A stretch of DNA of 64,000 nucleotides from an uncultured Bacteroidales bacterium. Lineage in GTDB: Bacteria > Bacteroidota > Bacteroidia > Bacteroidales > Bacteroidaceae. The DNA is taken from NCBI GenBank assembly GCA_902802265.1, contig CADCLN010000004.1, positions 62,001 through 126,000 on the forward strand, given 5' to 3'. A program made the position numbers and the translations under genes. Position 1 is the stretch's first letter. Each line of letters opens with the position of its first letter. The notes below the pieces were generated by a model, which ran no database searches, was not told the DNA's origin, and worked only from the letters and a program-made list of their open reading frames with translations. This document shows positions 7,857-16,485 of the stretch, one piece after another.

Positions 7857-9163
7857 GCCGGATGGTTTTGCTTGAATGTTTCGATGCGTTCCTTGAAGAT
7901 GGGTTCCTGTTCTTTCTGGAAGAATGAGGTGCAGATGCGGACTCCCTGTTCGTTGCTGCCCATGGTGTCGAGCGGGAAGACGGCAATGCCGTAGTACATC
8001 AGTTCGCGGGTGAGTTGCAGGTCGTTCATGCCTGGATATTGCACGGTGAAGTAGAAGCCGTCGGCCAGGGGTGCACCGAGGTCGTTGTCGTAAACCAGGT
8101 AGAAGCCGTTGGCCTGGAGTACGTCCTTCATGAATTTGGCTCTTCTGCCGTATTCGCGTACATCGGCAAGGAAGTTGTAGCTGCCGTCGCAAGCAGCCTC
8201 CATGAGTGCGGCCATGGCGTGTTGCACGCTGTGGGTTGTTCCGCTGGAGAGTGTGTACATCAGACGGTTGCAGAAGAAGTTTCCAAATTCGCCCACGCCA
8301 AAGTTCTGTTGAAGGGCAGGATAGACGCGGTGGTAGAGTTTGTTTGAAATGCAAGCCACACCGATGCGCTGTCCTGCGTAGGAGAATGCCTTGGAACCGG
8401 AAATGGCTAAGATGTAGTTGTCTGTATAGCGGGCAATGGTTGCCTGGAATGGTGCCTTGAAGGGATGGGAGAGGTCGCGTCGGAAGTCCATGGCAAAGTA
8501 GGCCAAATCTTCCAGCACGATGATGTCATATTTGTCAACCAGCTGTGCGATGCCCTGCAGTTCTTCTTCGTTGAAGCAAACCCATGAGGGGTTGTTCGGA
8601 TTGGAATAGACGATGCCGCAGATGTTGCCGGCTGAAAGGATTTCGTCCAGTTTCTTGACCAGTGCGTCGCCACGGAAATCGTGGATGTCGAGTCCGATGT
8701 GCTTCAGTCCAATCACATCACATTGTGTGGTTTGCACGGGGAATCCTGGATGGATGAACAGCACGGTGTCCTTTTGGGGCATGGCATGATGCCAGGCTGT
8801 GAAGGTGGCAAAGGTTCCCTGCATACTGCCTGTAGTGGGGATGCAGCAAAGCGGGTCGATGTCGATGTCGATGAAGGCTTTGACGAATTGCGAAGCTGCT
8901 TTCTTGATGCGGGGTATGCCACCGTTGGGCGGGTAGATGGTGGCACAACCGCCCTCTAATGCTTCTTGTTCTGCTTTCAGCGCAATGCTGGATGGTTGCA
9001 GTCCTGGCACGCCCATCTCAAGATGGATGACGGGTTGTCCGGTCTTTTCTTCCAAAATGCGGGAAAGCGACTGAATGTCGCGAATGGTAGCTTGTGAAAA
9101 GTCGCCCAGCGCCATGCTGTCGATGGTTGCTGTGACTATGTTGTAATCTAAGGGTGTGTTCAT
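7853..9163 (-). CDS. PLP-dependent class I/II aminotransferase
   Basis: The start at 9163 gives 436 aa ('MNTPLDYNIVTATIDSMALG'). Fold-type I features are present: 'EMGVPGLQPSSIA', 'GGIPRIKKAASQF', 'YSNPNNPSWVCF' (the conserved NPxNP-like turn), 'VLEDLAYFAMD' (the Asp and Tyr that contact PLP) and 'ISGSKAFSYAGQRIG', whose Lys should form the Schiff base. It probably moves an amino group between an amino acid and a keto acid; the specificity is not readable. It lies between a D-Ala-D-Ala dipeptidase-like gene (8-bp gap) and an SDR gene (4-nt overlap). An in-frame extension to 9247 has no promoter logic and was left out. Confidence 0.88.
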   Translation of the reverse strand: MNTPLDYNIVTATIDSMALGDFSQATIRDIQSLSRILEEKTGQPVIHLEMGVPGLQPSSIALKAEQEALEGGCATIYPPNGGIPRIKKAASQFVKAFIDIDIDPLCCIPTTGSMQGTFATFTAWHHAMPQKDTVLFIHPGFPVQTTQCDVIGLKHIGLDIHDFRGDALVKKLDEILSAGNICGIVYSNPNNPSWVCFNEEELQGIAQLVDKYDIIVLEDLAYFAMDFRRDLSHPFKAPFQATIARYTDNYILAISGSKAFSYAGQRIGVACISNKLYHRVYPALQQNFGVGEFGNFFCNRLMYTLSSGTTHSVQHAMAALMEAACDGSYNFLADVREYGRRAKFMKDVLQANGFYLVYDNDLGAPLADGFYFTVQYPGMNDLQLTRELMYYGIAVFPLDTMGSNEQGVRICTSFFQKEQEPIFKERIETFKQNHPA

Positions 9164-9171
9164 TATATTTA

Positions 9172-9927
9172 TTATTTGATTTGCTGAACGGGGAAGGTGA
9201 AGTAGGTGTCGGGGAATGGTTCGTTTGCCAAGGTGAAGTGCCACCATTCTGTGGGGAAGGGTTTGAATCCGTGGCGCATCATGGCAGCACGGAGCGTCAT
9301 GCGGTTTTGAAACTGCACGCTGGTGATGCTGTCGTTTTCTGCGTATTCAAACGTTTCGGGATTGCCACCGAAGTCGGGATGACTTTCGTGGCCGAACCAG
9401 TCGAATGTTCCGCCCATGTCGAGTTCCTTTTCTGTTTCCATGTCGAAGAGGGTCAGGTCAAGGGTGGAGCCGCGTGTGTGACCACTCCGTTCACAGATGT
9501 ATTCCTGCGGGAACAGCACATCTTTGGGCAGGTCGGGGTAGAAGTAGCGTTTCATCAGCGTATCGCTCATGTTTTTGCTCCAGCGCACGAAGTGGTCAAC
9601 GGCACATTGCGGACGGTAGGCATCGTAGATTTTCAGTCGGTATCCTTGTTTCATCACGTCGTCGCTTACAGCTTTCAGACTGTCGGCTGCCTGTTTGGTC
9701 AGCAAGGCGGTTGGCTCCAAATAGCCGTCGATGCGTGTTCCTACAAAGTTGTAGGTGCCGAAGTAGCGGATTTCCAGAATCACATCGGGTACAACATCGG
9801 TCAGTGTGACGAACTGGCTGTTGTCGTCGGTTGGGTTTGTCGGGTTGTTGCAGTTTTTCTTGCAACAGGAGGTAATGACACTGCAGGTAATGGAAACCAA
9901 CAGCCATAGGGAGAATGTTCTTATCAT
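9172..9927 (-). CDS. M15-family D-alanyl-D-alanine dipeptidase (VanX/DdpX-like) lipoprotein
   Basis: The start at 9927 gives 251 aa. The N-terminus 'MIRTFSLWLLVSITCSVITSCC' is a lipoprotein-type signal. VanX-family motifs follow in order: 'YDAYRP' (transition-state Arg105), 'ERSGHTRGSTLDLTL' (the SxHxxGxxxD zinc site, His150 and Asp157) and 'EWWHF' (catalytic Glu227, zinc ligand His230). Enzymes of this family cleave D-Ala-D-Ala. With no vancomycin-resistance genes nearby, a role in envelope turnover or use of dipeptides released from peptidoglycan is more likely than resistance. An in-frame start at 9969 would bury the signal peptide and is rejected. It is the first gene of the operon that continues to 6222. 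Confidence 0.88.
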   Translation of the reverse strand: MIRTFSLWLLVSITCSVITSCCKKNCNNPTNPTDDNSQFVTLTDVVPDVILEIRYFGTYNFVGTRIDGYLEPTALLTKQAADSLKAVSDDVMKQGYRLKIYDAYRPQCAVDHFVRWSKNMSDTLMKRYFYPDLPKDVLFPQEYICERSGHTRGSTLDLTLFDMETEKELDMGGTFDWFGHESHPDFGGNPETFEYAENDSITSVQFQNRMTLRAAMMRHGFKPFPTEWWHFTLANEPFPDTYFTFPVQQIK

Positions 9928-10006
9928 GCCTTTTGTTTTTATTTCTAAAATGGAAAGGGATGTGCACACACCCCTTTATAAAATATATAATGTATAGTCC
10001 TGTGAC

Positions 10007-11323
10007 TTATTTCCAATCTGTCAGAATAGTTCTCTTGTCGAGCACATGTTTCGCTTTACCGGTAGAGCGTTCAATGTTGCCTGGTTCCTTGATGTGGATG
10101 TTTGGCTTGATGCCCACCATAGAGACGATGCGGTCGTAGAGCGGTTTGATGAATGGCATCTGCTTCGATGGGTTGGGCGAGAAGTACTCGGTGCGGAGTT
10201 CCACGTCGAGGTCGAAGGTGTCTTCGTTGTTCTTGCGATCTACGGTGATGAAATACTGTGGGGTATATACAGGGAATTCTGTCAGGATTGTTTCGATTTG
10301 TGATGGGAAAACGTTCACACCACGGATGATGAGCATATCGTCTGACCGGCCCAGAATCTTTCCAAGTCGTACTGTGGTGCGTCCACATTCGCAGGGTTCG
10401 TAGATGAGGTGTGTGAGGTCTCGTGTGCGGTAGCGGAGAATGGGCATGGCTTCCTTACACAGGGACGTGAACACCAGTTCACCTTCTTCGCCTGGTGCTA
10501 CAGGCTCCAGTGTTTCTGGGTTGATGATTTCTGGATAGAACATATCTTCTGCAACATGCGTACCGTTTTGGAATAAGCATTCTCCACCTACACCTGGGCC
10601 GCACATTTCTGTCAGTCCGTAGATGTCGATGGCCTTGATGTGCAGTTTCTTTTCCAATTCTCGGCGGATGCCCCATGTCCAGGGTTCTGCTCCGAAGAAG
10701 CCGACACGCAGTTTCAGGTCTTCTGCCTTGATTTCAGGGTGTTTCTCTATCACCTCGGCCAAATGCAGGGCATACGAGGGGGTACAGCAGAGAGCCGTTG
10801 TGCCAAAGTCTTTCATCAGCATAATCTGCTTCTCGGAGTTGCCTGCTGAGGTCGGCAACTGAACGGCTCCACGCACGGCGGCTCCGTCGTGTGCACCGAG
10901 ACCTCCTGTAAACAAGCCGTATCCGTAAGCTACCTGTACGATATCGCCAGGACCTACGTCTCCAACGGCCATCACACGGGCTACACATTCTGCCCACATC
11001 TTCAGGTCGTTTTCGGTATAAGTGCCGACAACGGGCTTGCCTGTAGTACCTGATGAGGCGTGGATGCGGCGGATTTCACTCTGAGGAACAGCCTGCAGCC
11101 CAAACGGGTATTCGTCGCGTAAGTCGTGCTTGGTGGTGAAAGGTAATTTGTAGATGTCGTCGATGCTGCGAATGTCTTCGGGCTTTACACCCATGTGGTC
11201 CATCTTCTTTTTGTAGAAAGGAACCTTCTCGTAACATATTTTGACGGTTTTAATCAGACGTTCTGATTGCAACTTGCGCATAGACTCTCTGTCCATGCAT
11301 TCCATTTCGGGATTGTGAATCAT
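10007..11323 (-). CDS. paaK: Phenylacetate-CoA ligase family protein
   Basis: This 438-aa protein belongs to the PaaK branch of the adenylate-forming superfamily. The ATP-binding loop is 'IHASSGTTGKPVVGTYTEND', followed by 'GFFGAEPWTWGIRRELE', 'IYGLTEMCGPGVGGEC', 'YRTRDLTHLI' and the C-terminal 'GRSDDMLIIRGVNVFPSQIE'. It joins aryl acids such as phenylacetate or indoleacetate to CoA with ATP, or may run in reverse to make ATP. It lies 28 bp after iorB. With IorAB it completes the route from aryl pyruvate to aryl-acetyl-CoA to aryl acetate, known from anaerobes that ferment aromatic amino acids. The direction in this organism is an inference. Confidence 0.9.
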   Translation of the reverse strand: MIHNPEMECMDRESMRKLQSERLIKTVKICYEKVPFYKKKMDHMGVKPEDIRSIDDIYKLPFTTKHDLRDEYPFGLQAVPQSEIRRIHASSGTTGKPVVGTYTENDLKMWAECVARVMAVGDVGPGDIVQVAYGYGLFTGGLGAHDGAAVRGAVQLPTSAGNSEKQIMLMKDFGTTALCCTPSYALHLAEVIEKHPEIKAEDLKLRVGFFGAEPWTWGIRRELEKKLHIKAIDIYGLTEMCGPGVGGECLFQNGTHVAEDMFYPEIINPETLEPVAPGEEGELVFTSLCKEAMPILRYRTRDLTHLIYEPCECGRTTVRLGKILGRSDDMLIIRGVNVFPSQIETILTEFPVYTPQYFITVDRKNNEDTFDLDVELRTEYFSPNPSKQMPFIKPLYDRIVSMVGIKPNIHIKEPGNIERSTGKAKHVLDKRTILTDWK

Positions 11324-11351
11324 GTTTTAGTTTTGGTATTTGTGTGAATTA

Positions 11352-11927
11352 TTATATTGCAGCCTCCACACCTTTGTCAAAGGCTTTGAGGTTGGCTTGA
11401 ACAATGTCGTCTCCTTTGCGGGCAAAGACGGTAGCAATGGCTTGGCGGAGTTGTTCCACGGTGACAATTTCGATGAACGGAGCTGCCATGCCCAGCAAAA
11501 CCATATTGGCACCACGGGCATTGCCAGCGTCTTTGGCTACACTCTCAATGTCGAGCTTTACGACAGAGGGCAGAGCGTCCAATTCTGCCATCATAGCTGC
11601 TTCGTCAGGATAGTTGGGGATGTTGACAAATGGCTTGCTGCTGGTCACGATGGTACCTGTCTTTGCCAAATAGGGCAGGTAGCGCAGCGACTCCATGGGC
11701 TCCATGGAGATAACCACATCGGTGCCGCCCTGTGGAATCAGGTCGGAGTAGATGGGGGCGGTTGAAAGGCGCAGGTTTGACTGTACGTCGCCGCCGCGCT
11801 GACTCATTCCGTGCACTTCGGCCTGTTTCAGATAGAGATCAGCCTTTGTAGCTGCTTCTCCTATGATAGTAGCGATGGAGAGGATGCCTTGTCCACCCAC
11901 ACCGCAGAGTATGATGTCTTTTTTCAT
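11352..11927 (-). CDS. iorB: Indolepyruvate ferredoxin oxidoreductase, beta subunit
   Basis: The start at 11927 gives 191 aa beginning 'MKKDIILCGVGGQGILSIAT', the gamma-type domain motif of 2-oxoacid:ferredoxin oxidoreductases. 'AEVHGMSQRGGDVQSNLRL' and 'ANMVLLGMAAP' follow, both standard for IorB. It pairs with IorA to oxidise aryl pyruvates (indolepyruvate, phenylpyruvate, hydroxyphenylpyruvate) to aryl-acetyl-CoA. The start overlaps the iorA stop by 4 nt, so the subunits are coupled. Confidence 0.93.
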   Translation of the reverse strand: MKKDIILCGVGGQGILSIATIIGEAATKADLYLKQAEVHGMSQRGGDVQSNLRLSTAPIYSDLIPQGGTDVVISMEPMESLRYLPYLAKTGTIVTSSKPFVNIPNYPDEAAMMAELDALPSVVKLDIESVAKDAGNARGANMVLLGMAAPFIEIVTVEQLRQAIATVFARKGDDIVQANLKAFDKGVEAAI

Positions 11928-13522
11928 TTGTTTGCCTCCTTTGCTTTTCTTGCTTCCCTTGCATGGCGGGCAGCCGTCTGGATGCACTCGCGGCGTGGGA
12001 TGATGACGCTGACTCCGTTGTATTCTATCTCTTCCTTCAGGATGTGTGTGATTTCCGGCATGTTCTTGGGCAGTGGAACTACCACACGCACGTGTTCGGG
12101 CTCAACACCCAGTCCCAGACAGATTGCCTCGAACTTGTTGGTGCCGGCAGAGTCCTGTCCACCTGTCATGCCTGTGGTCAGGTTGTCGCTGATGACTACG
12201 GTGATGTTCGACTTGTCGTTCACGGCATCCAGCAGTCCTGTCATGCCGCTGTGGGTGAAAGTGGAGTCGCCGATGATGGCAACAGCGGGGAAGAGGCCTG
12301 CGTCGGCAGCACCTTTCGCCATCGTGATGCTGGCACCCATATCTACACAGCTGCTGAGTGCCTTGAATGGAGGAAGTGCGCCCAGTGTGTAGCAACCGAT
12401 GTCGCCGAATACGCGATAGTCGGGATATTCGGCCAGCACTTGGTTCAAAGCTGTATATACATCGCGGTGGCCACATCCTTGACAAAGCTGAGGTGGACGA
12501 CCTGCCAGATTCTTTGCCGGCTCGAATACTGGACCAGCGGGTTTGCCGAGTGCCTTGGCCACACAGTCGGGAGTGAGTTCACCTGTGCGAGGCAGGTCAC
12601 CCGTCAGACGGCCCTTGATGGGATAGTCTGCACCCACCATGCCGGCAATGGTTTCCTCCACGACGGGCTGTCCGTCTTCCACCACGATGAGGGACTCATG
12701 TTCGTCGGCAAACTGACGAATCACTTTCGATGAAAGCGGATACTGAGAAATCTTGAGAATGTCAGCCTCGTCGCCCACGTTTTCCTTCACGTAGTTGTAG
12801 CCGATGCCACAGGCAATGATGCCTAACTTCTGACCGTCGGCAGTTTCTTTTTTATTATAAGGTGAAGCCTCGCTTGCTTTGACAAATTCAGCTTGCTTGC
12901 CCAGCAGATCCACATATTTCTTCCGAGCAATGCCTGGCAGCAATACCCACTGGTCGGTGCTGGGGTTGAGGGCGTTTTCGTCGTGCAGTTTACCTATTTC
13001 TACAGCTGCACGGCTGTGAGCCAGACGGGTGACGATGCGCAGGACGACAGGCACCTTCAATGATTCCGACAGGGCAAACGCGCTGCTCACCATGTCGTAA
13101 GCCTCCTGTTGGTTTGAAGGCTCGAAGATGGGGACAAGGGCAAACTTGCCGTAGAAGCGGCTATCCTGCTCGTTTTGACTGCTGTGCATTGATGGATCGT
13201 CGGCAGCCAGTACAATCAGACCGCCGTTTACACCCGTGATGGCACTATTGACAAATGCGTCGGCGCAGACGTTCATGCCCACATGTTTCATGCACACCAA
13301 GGCGCGCTTGCCAGCATACGACATACCTAACGCAGCCTCCATGGCTGTCTTCTCATTCGTACACCAACGGCTATGAATGCCGCGTTCACGGGCCGTGGCA
13401 TCAGCCTGAATAAACTCTGTGATTTCCGTTGAAGGAGTGCCGGGGTAAGCATACACACCGCTTAGCCCGGCATGAATGGCTCCGAGCGCAATAGCCTCGT
13501 CACCAAGAAGTAATCTCTTCAT
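11924..13522 (-). CDS. iorA: Indolepyruvate ferredoxin oxidoreductase, alpha subunit (no C-terminal ferredoxin domain)
   Basis: This 532-aa protein has the IorA layout. The N-terminal pyrimidine-binding domain contains 'GVYAYPGTPSTEITEF' and 'KTAMEAALGMSYAGKRALV'. The thiamine-pyrophosphate domain contains 'LCQGCGHRDVYTAL' and 'FGDIGCYTLGALPPF', then 'IIGDSTFTHSGMTGLLDAV' (the GDSxF..N metal-binding motif). Archaeal IorA is around 620 residues or more and ends in a cysteine-rich two-[4Fe-4S] domain. Here the protein stops soon after 'VIIPRRECIQTAARHAREA' with no CxxCxxC cluster, so electrons must leave by another carrier. The gene follows a 63-aa ORF by 26 bp and overlaps iorB by 4 nt. Confidence 0.93.
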   Translation of the reverse strand: MKRLLLGDEAIALGAIHAGLSGVYAYPGTPSTEITEFIQADATARERGIHSRWCTNEKTAMEAALGMSYAGKRALVCMKHVGMNVCADAFVNSAITGVNGGLIVLAADDPSMHSSQNEQDSRFYGKFALVPIFEPSNQQEAYDMVSSAFALSESLKVPVVLRIVTRLAHSRAAVEIGKLHDENALNPSTDQWVLLPGIARKKYVDLLGKQAEFVKASEASPYNKKETADGQKLGIIACGIGYNYVKENVGDEADILKISQYPLSSKVIRQFADEHESLIVVEDGQPVVEETIAGMVGADYPIKGRLTGDLPRTGELTPDCVAKALGKPAGPVFEPAKNLAGRPPQLCQGCGHRDVYTALNQVLAEYPDYRVFGDIGCYTLGALPPFKALSSCVDMGASITMAKGAADAGLFPAVAIIGDSTFTHSGMTGLLDAVNDKSNITVVISDNLTTGMTGGQDSAGTNKFEAICLGLGVEPEHVRVVVPLPKNMPEITHILKEEIEYNGVSVIIPRRECIQTAARHAREARKAKEANK

Positions 13523-13548
13523 ATATTGCTTTTTACGTTTTTGCGAAT

Positions 13549-13740
13549 TTATGTAAATCCTTTCGTCTTGTTTCTGGGGCCGCGTTCTACACCGCTGGCC
13601 TCATACGCGGCAATTTTCTCTTCCAGCGTAAGGTCATTCCACCATGCGCTGCACTCGGGATAAGGTTTGCCCGACACTTGTTCCTTGGTGGCTATAGGCA
13701 CAGCCGACCACCATTTCATCATGTCAACTTCAGTTTTCAT
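13549..13740 (-). CDS. Small protein of unknown function, first gene of the ior operon
   Basis: A 63-aa ORF starts at 13740 ('MKTEVDMMKWWSAVPIATKE') and contains three Trp and 'YPECSAWWNDLTLEEKIAAYE'. It has no signal peptide and a single Cys, so it cannot replace the missing ferredoxin domain of IorA. It lies 26 bp before iorA and 52 bp after a well-formed promoter, which argues that it is translated. I do not recognise a family. Confidence 0.6.
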   Translation of the reverse strand: MKTEVDMMKWWSAVPIATKEQVSGKPYPECSAWWNDLTLEEKIAAYEASGVERGPRNKTKGFT

Positions 13741-13791
13741 AACTATCTTGTTTACATGTGCCGAAATGCGCACACAATTCAGAAAATTGCG

Positions 13792-13824
13792 GCAAATTTA
13801 CGGCTTTTTCTGTTATAAACCAAA
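13792..13824 (-). promoter_or_regulatory. Promoter of the small ORF-iorA-iorB-paaK operon
   Basis: On the minus strand a TTTG -33 element (13821-13824) and TAAATTTGC -7 element (13792-13800) are separated by 20 bp. This is an excellent match to the Bacteroidetes housekeeping promoter. Confidence 0.8.
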
Positions 13825-13897
13825 TAAACTGAAAGTTTTCCTAATGTGGTGCGAAAGTTTTTACACGAAAGAGGAATGATTGTCACATCCTTTTAGG

Positions 13898-14527
13898 TTA
13901 TGATTCATACAAGATGGGCAGTGAAATCTTGTAACGCACCGAGAGAAAACGCACCAAGCAAGTGATGGCAAAGCTAATGGCGGTAGTAATGGTGAGAGGA
14001 ATGCCTGCTTCGATCAATATCCAATAAATGCAACCGCCTAAGATACAGGCTAAGGCATAAATCTCTTTCCGGAAAATGACAGGTTCGTTGTTGAGCAAGA
14101 CATCGCGAATAACCCCTCCGGCAGAACCTGTGATGCAACCCATGATGATGGCAACCCAGATAGGCTGGCCACATTCAATGCTTTTTTGGATGCCGGCCAC
14201 ATTAAAGAGTGCCAAACCCAATGTGTCGAAAACAAACCAAGCGTTGTCAAGCCTCCGCATCCAGTGGTGGAAAAGTATTACGAACAGAAAAGCTGCCGCT
14301 GTGCAAATCAGGTAGATGGGTTCTGTCATCCAGAAAGGTGTAACCGCCAACAATAAGTCGCGAAGTGTACCGCCGCCAATGGCTACAGCGATGCCACACA
14401 CATAACCGCCGAACCAATCAAAATGTTTGGCTGCAGCATGGCGAATGCCCGAAATGGCAAAGGCAAAAGTACCGAGAATTTCAATGATGCGGATAATAAC
14501 ATCGGTGTCTATTGAGGGTGGTTGCAT
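13898..14527 (-). CDS. Trimeric intracellular cation (TRIC) channel family membrane protein
   Basis: The 209-aa protein has about seven hydrophobic segments. The family's internal repeat is visible as 'AVAIGGGTLRDLLL' in the first half and 'TGSAGGVIRDVLLNNEP' in the second (the GGG.xRD pattern of UPF0126/TRIC proteins). Bacterial members form homotrimeric cation channels, chiefly for K+, in the inner membrane. The gene is alone with its own -7 element. An alternative older label, 'glycine transporter', has little support. Confidence 0.9.
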   Translation of the reverse strand: MQPPSIDTDVIIRIIEILGTFAFAISGIRHAAAKHFDWFGGYVCGIAVAIGGGTLRDLLLAVTPFWMTEPIYLICTAAAFLFVILFHHWMRRLDNAWFVFDTLGLALFNVAGIQKSIECGQPIWVAIIMGCITGSAGGVIRDVLLNNEPVIFRKEIYALACILGGCIYWILIEAGIPLTITTAISFAITCLVRFLSVRYKISLPILYES

Positions 14528-14561
14528 GGGGTGTGTTGGAGTTTGAAATCACAAATTGCTT

Positions 14562-14570
14562 GCAAAGGTA
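14562..14570 (-). promoter_or_regulatory. -7 element (TACCTTTGC) of the TRIC gene
   Basis: An exact TAnnTTTGC match on the minus strand 35 bp before the start codon. A CAAA (TTTG on the minus strand) lies at 14586-14589, slightly close for a -33 element. Confidence 0.7.
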
Positions 14571-14668
14571 AGGCTTTTCAGCGAACAAAGAACCATGAAC
14601 AATGAACAAATTGCATTAAAATTGCATTAAAAATGGTAAATGGTAAGGGGCAAATGGCAATTTTTTCT

Positions 14669-14677
14669 TAACTTTGC
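14669..14677 (+). promoter_or_regulatory. -7 element (TAACTTTGC) of lysS
   Basis: An exact TAnnTTTGC match 41 bp before the lysS ATG. Because the transcript should begin near 14684, in-frame codons before 14719 cannot be the start. Confidence 0.75.
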
Positions 14678-14718
14678 GCCGATTTTTATATTTATTTAAG
14701 TGTAATAAGAAAGAACTG

Positions 14719-16485
14719 ATGAACATTCTTGAACTTTCTGAGCAGGAGATTAACCGCCGTAACAATTTGCAGGGGTTAAGAGATTTGGGCATAGAGCCTT
14801 ATCCTGCTGCCATGTATCCTACAGATGCTTTTTCTGTTGATATTATAGCCGATTTTAAAGACCCTGAACTGGATGCGGACGGAAATCCAACAGAGCCATT
14901 GCGTGAAGTTTGCATTGCTGGCCGTATGATGAGCCGCCGTGTGATGGGTAAGGCAAGTTTTGTGGAATTGCAGGATTCCAAAGGCCGCATTCAGGTGTAT
15001 GTGAAGCGGGATGATATTTGTCCTGACGAAAATAAAGACCTCTATAATCAAGTGTTTAAGAAGTTGCTCGACCTGGGCGACTTTATTGGTATAAAGGGGT
15101 TTGTGTTCCGTACCGAAACTGGCGAAATAACGGTGCATGCCAAGTCGCTGACGGTATTGGCTAAGAGCTTGAAGCCGCTGCCGGTAGTAAAGGAAGCAGA
15201 CGGACAGGTGTTCGATGCTTTTGAAGACCCCGAATTGCGCTACCGTCAGCGTTATGTGGATTTGATTGTGAACAATGGTGTAAAAGACACCTTTTTGAAG
15301 CGTGCCACCATCCTTCGCACCATGCGTCAGGTATTCGACGAGGCAGGCTTTACAGAAGTCGAAACACCTATTCTGCAGCAGATAGCAGGTGGTGCCAGTG
15401 CACGTCCGTTCATTACCCACCACAACGCTCTGAATGTGGATCTCTATCTGCGCATTGCTACAGAACTTTATTTGAAGCGTCTCATTGTGGGCGGCTTCGA
15501 GGGTGTATATGAAATCGGTCGAAACTTCCGCAACGAAGGCATGGACCGCAGCCACAACCCTGAGTTCACCTGTATGGAACTCTACGTGGCATACAAGGAT
15601 TATAACTGGATGATGTCGTTCACCGAACAGCTGCTGGAAAAGATTTGCGTGGCTGTGAACGGCACAACGGAGGTGAAGATTGGCGACAACATCGTCAGCT
15701 TCAAGGCTCCTTATCGTCGTTTGCCCATTCTGGAAGCCATCAAGGAAAAGACAGGCTACGACCTGGAACAGATGTCGGAAGAAGAAATGCGCACCGTAGC
15801 CAAGAAGGTTGGTGTAGAAGTGGATGACACCATGGGACGTGGCAAACTGATTGACGAAATCTTTGGCGAAACGTGCGAAGGCTCCTTCATCCAGCCTACA
15901 TTTATTATAGATTACCCCGTGGAGATGTCTCCACTCACCAAGATGCATCGCTCGAAGCCTGGACTCACCGAGCGTTTCGAGCTGATGGTCAACGGAAAGG
16001 AATTGGCAAATGCCTATTCCGAGCTGAACGACCCCATCGACCAGGAAGAACGTTTCGTAGAGCAGATGAAACTCGCCGACCGTGGCGACGACGAAGCCAT
16101 GGTCATCGACCACGACTTCCTGCGTGCCCTGCAATACGGTATGCCTCCAACCAGTGGCATCGGCATTGGCATCGACCGTCTTGCCATCTTGATGACAGGG
16201 CAGCCAACCATTCAGGAAGTGCTGCTCTTCCCAACCATGAAACCCGAGAAAAAAGCACCTCGCGACAATGCGGAACGCTTCATCGAACTGGGCTTTGCTG
16301 CTGACATCGTGCCTGTTCTCTATAAGTTAGGCTACAATCTTGTCAGCGACCTTGCAGGGACTGGTGCACAGAAGCTTCAGCAGCAGATGGGCGAAATCAT
16401 CAAGAAATATAAACTGGATATCCAGAAACCAAGCGTTGACGAACTGAACGCAATATTATGCAATTTCAAAGCACAGGAAGAGTAG
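14719..16485 (+). CDS. lysS: Lysine--tRNA ligase (class II)
   Basis: The start at 14719 gives 588 aa, beginning 'MNILELSEQEINRRNNLQGL'. The N-terminal OB-fold (residues ~60-165, 'VCIAGRMMSRRVMGKASFVE') binds the anticodon. The catalytic core carries motif 2 'EIGRNFRNEGMDRSHNPEFT', the Lys/ATP site 'NAYSELNDPIDQEERF' and motif 3 'SGIGIGIDRLAILMT'. The last ~75 residues ('DIVPVLYKLGYNLVSDLAGT' onward) are an extra helical tail missing from E. coli LysS (505 aa) but usual in Bacteroidetes. The gene overlaps gpsA by 28 nt; lysS-gpsA-pgi is a familiar order in Bacteroidales. Confidence 0.98.
   Translation: MNILELSEQEINRRNNLQGLRDLGIEPYPAAMYPTDAFSVDIIADFKDPELDADGNPTEPLREVCIAGRMMSRRVMGKASFVELQDSKGRIQVYVKRDDICPDENKDLYNQVFKKLLDLGDFIGIKGFVFRTETGEITVHAKSLTVLAKSLKPLPVVKEADGQVFDAFEDPELRYRQRYVDLIVNNGVKDTFLKRATILRTMRQVFDEAGFTEVETPILQQIAGGASARPFITHHNALNVDLYLRIATELYLKRLIVGGFEGVYEIGRNFRNEGMDRSHNPEFTCMELYVAYKDYNWMMSFTEQLLEKICVAVNGTTEVKIGDNIVSFKAPYRRLPILEAIKEKTGYDLEQMSEEEMRTVAKKVGVEVDDTMGRGKLIDEIFGETCEGSFIQPTFIIDYPVEMSPLTKMHRSKPGLTERFELMVNGKELANAYSELNDPIDQEERFVEQMKLADRGDDEAMVIDHDFLRALQYGMPPTSGIGIGIDRLAILMTGQPTIQEVLLFPTMKPEKKAPRDNAERFIELGFAADIVPVLYKLGYNLVSDLAGTGAQKLQQQMGEIIKKYKLDIQKPSVDELNAILCNFKAQEE

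Noticed and set aside
9172-9927. D-Ala-D-Ala dipeptidase considered as a vancomycin-resistance gene
   Set aside because: No vanH, vanA or vanRS genes are nearby, and Gram-negative outer membranes already exclude the drug.
14776-16134. 452-codon minus-strand frame opposite lysS
   Set aside because: lysS is certain; the antisense product has no domain and no start signals.
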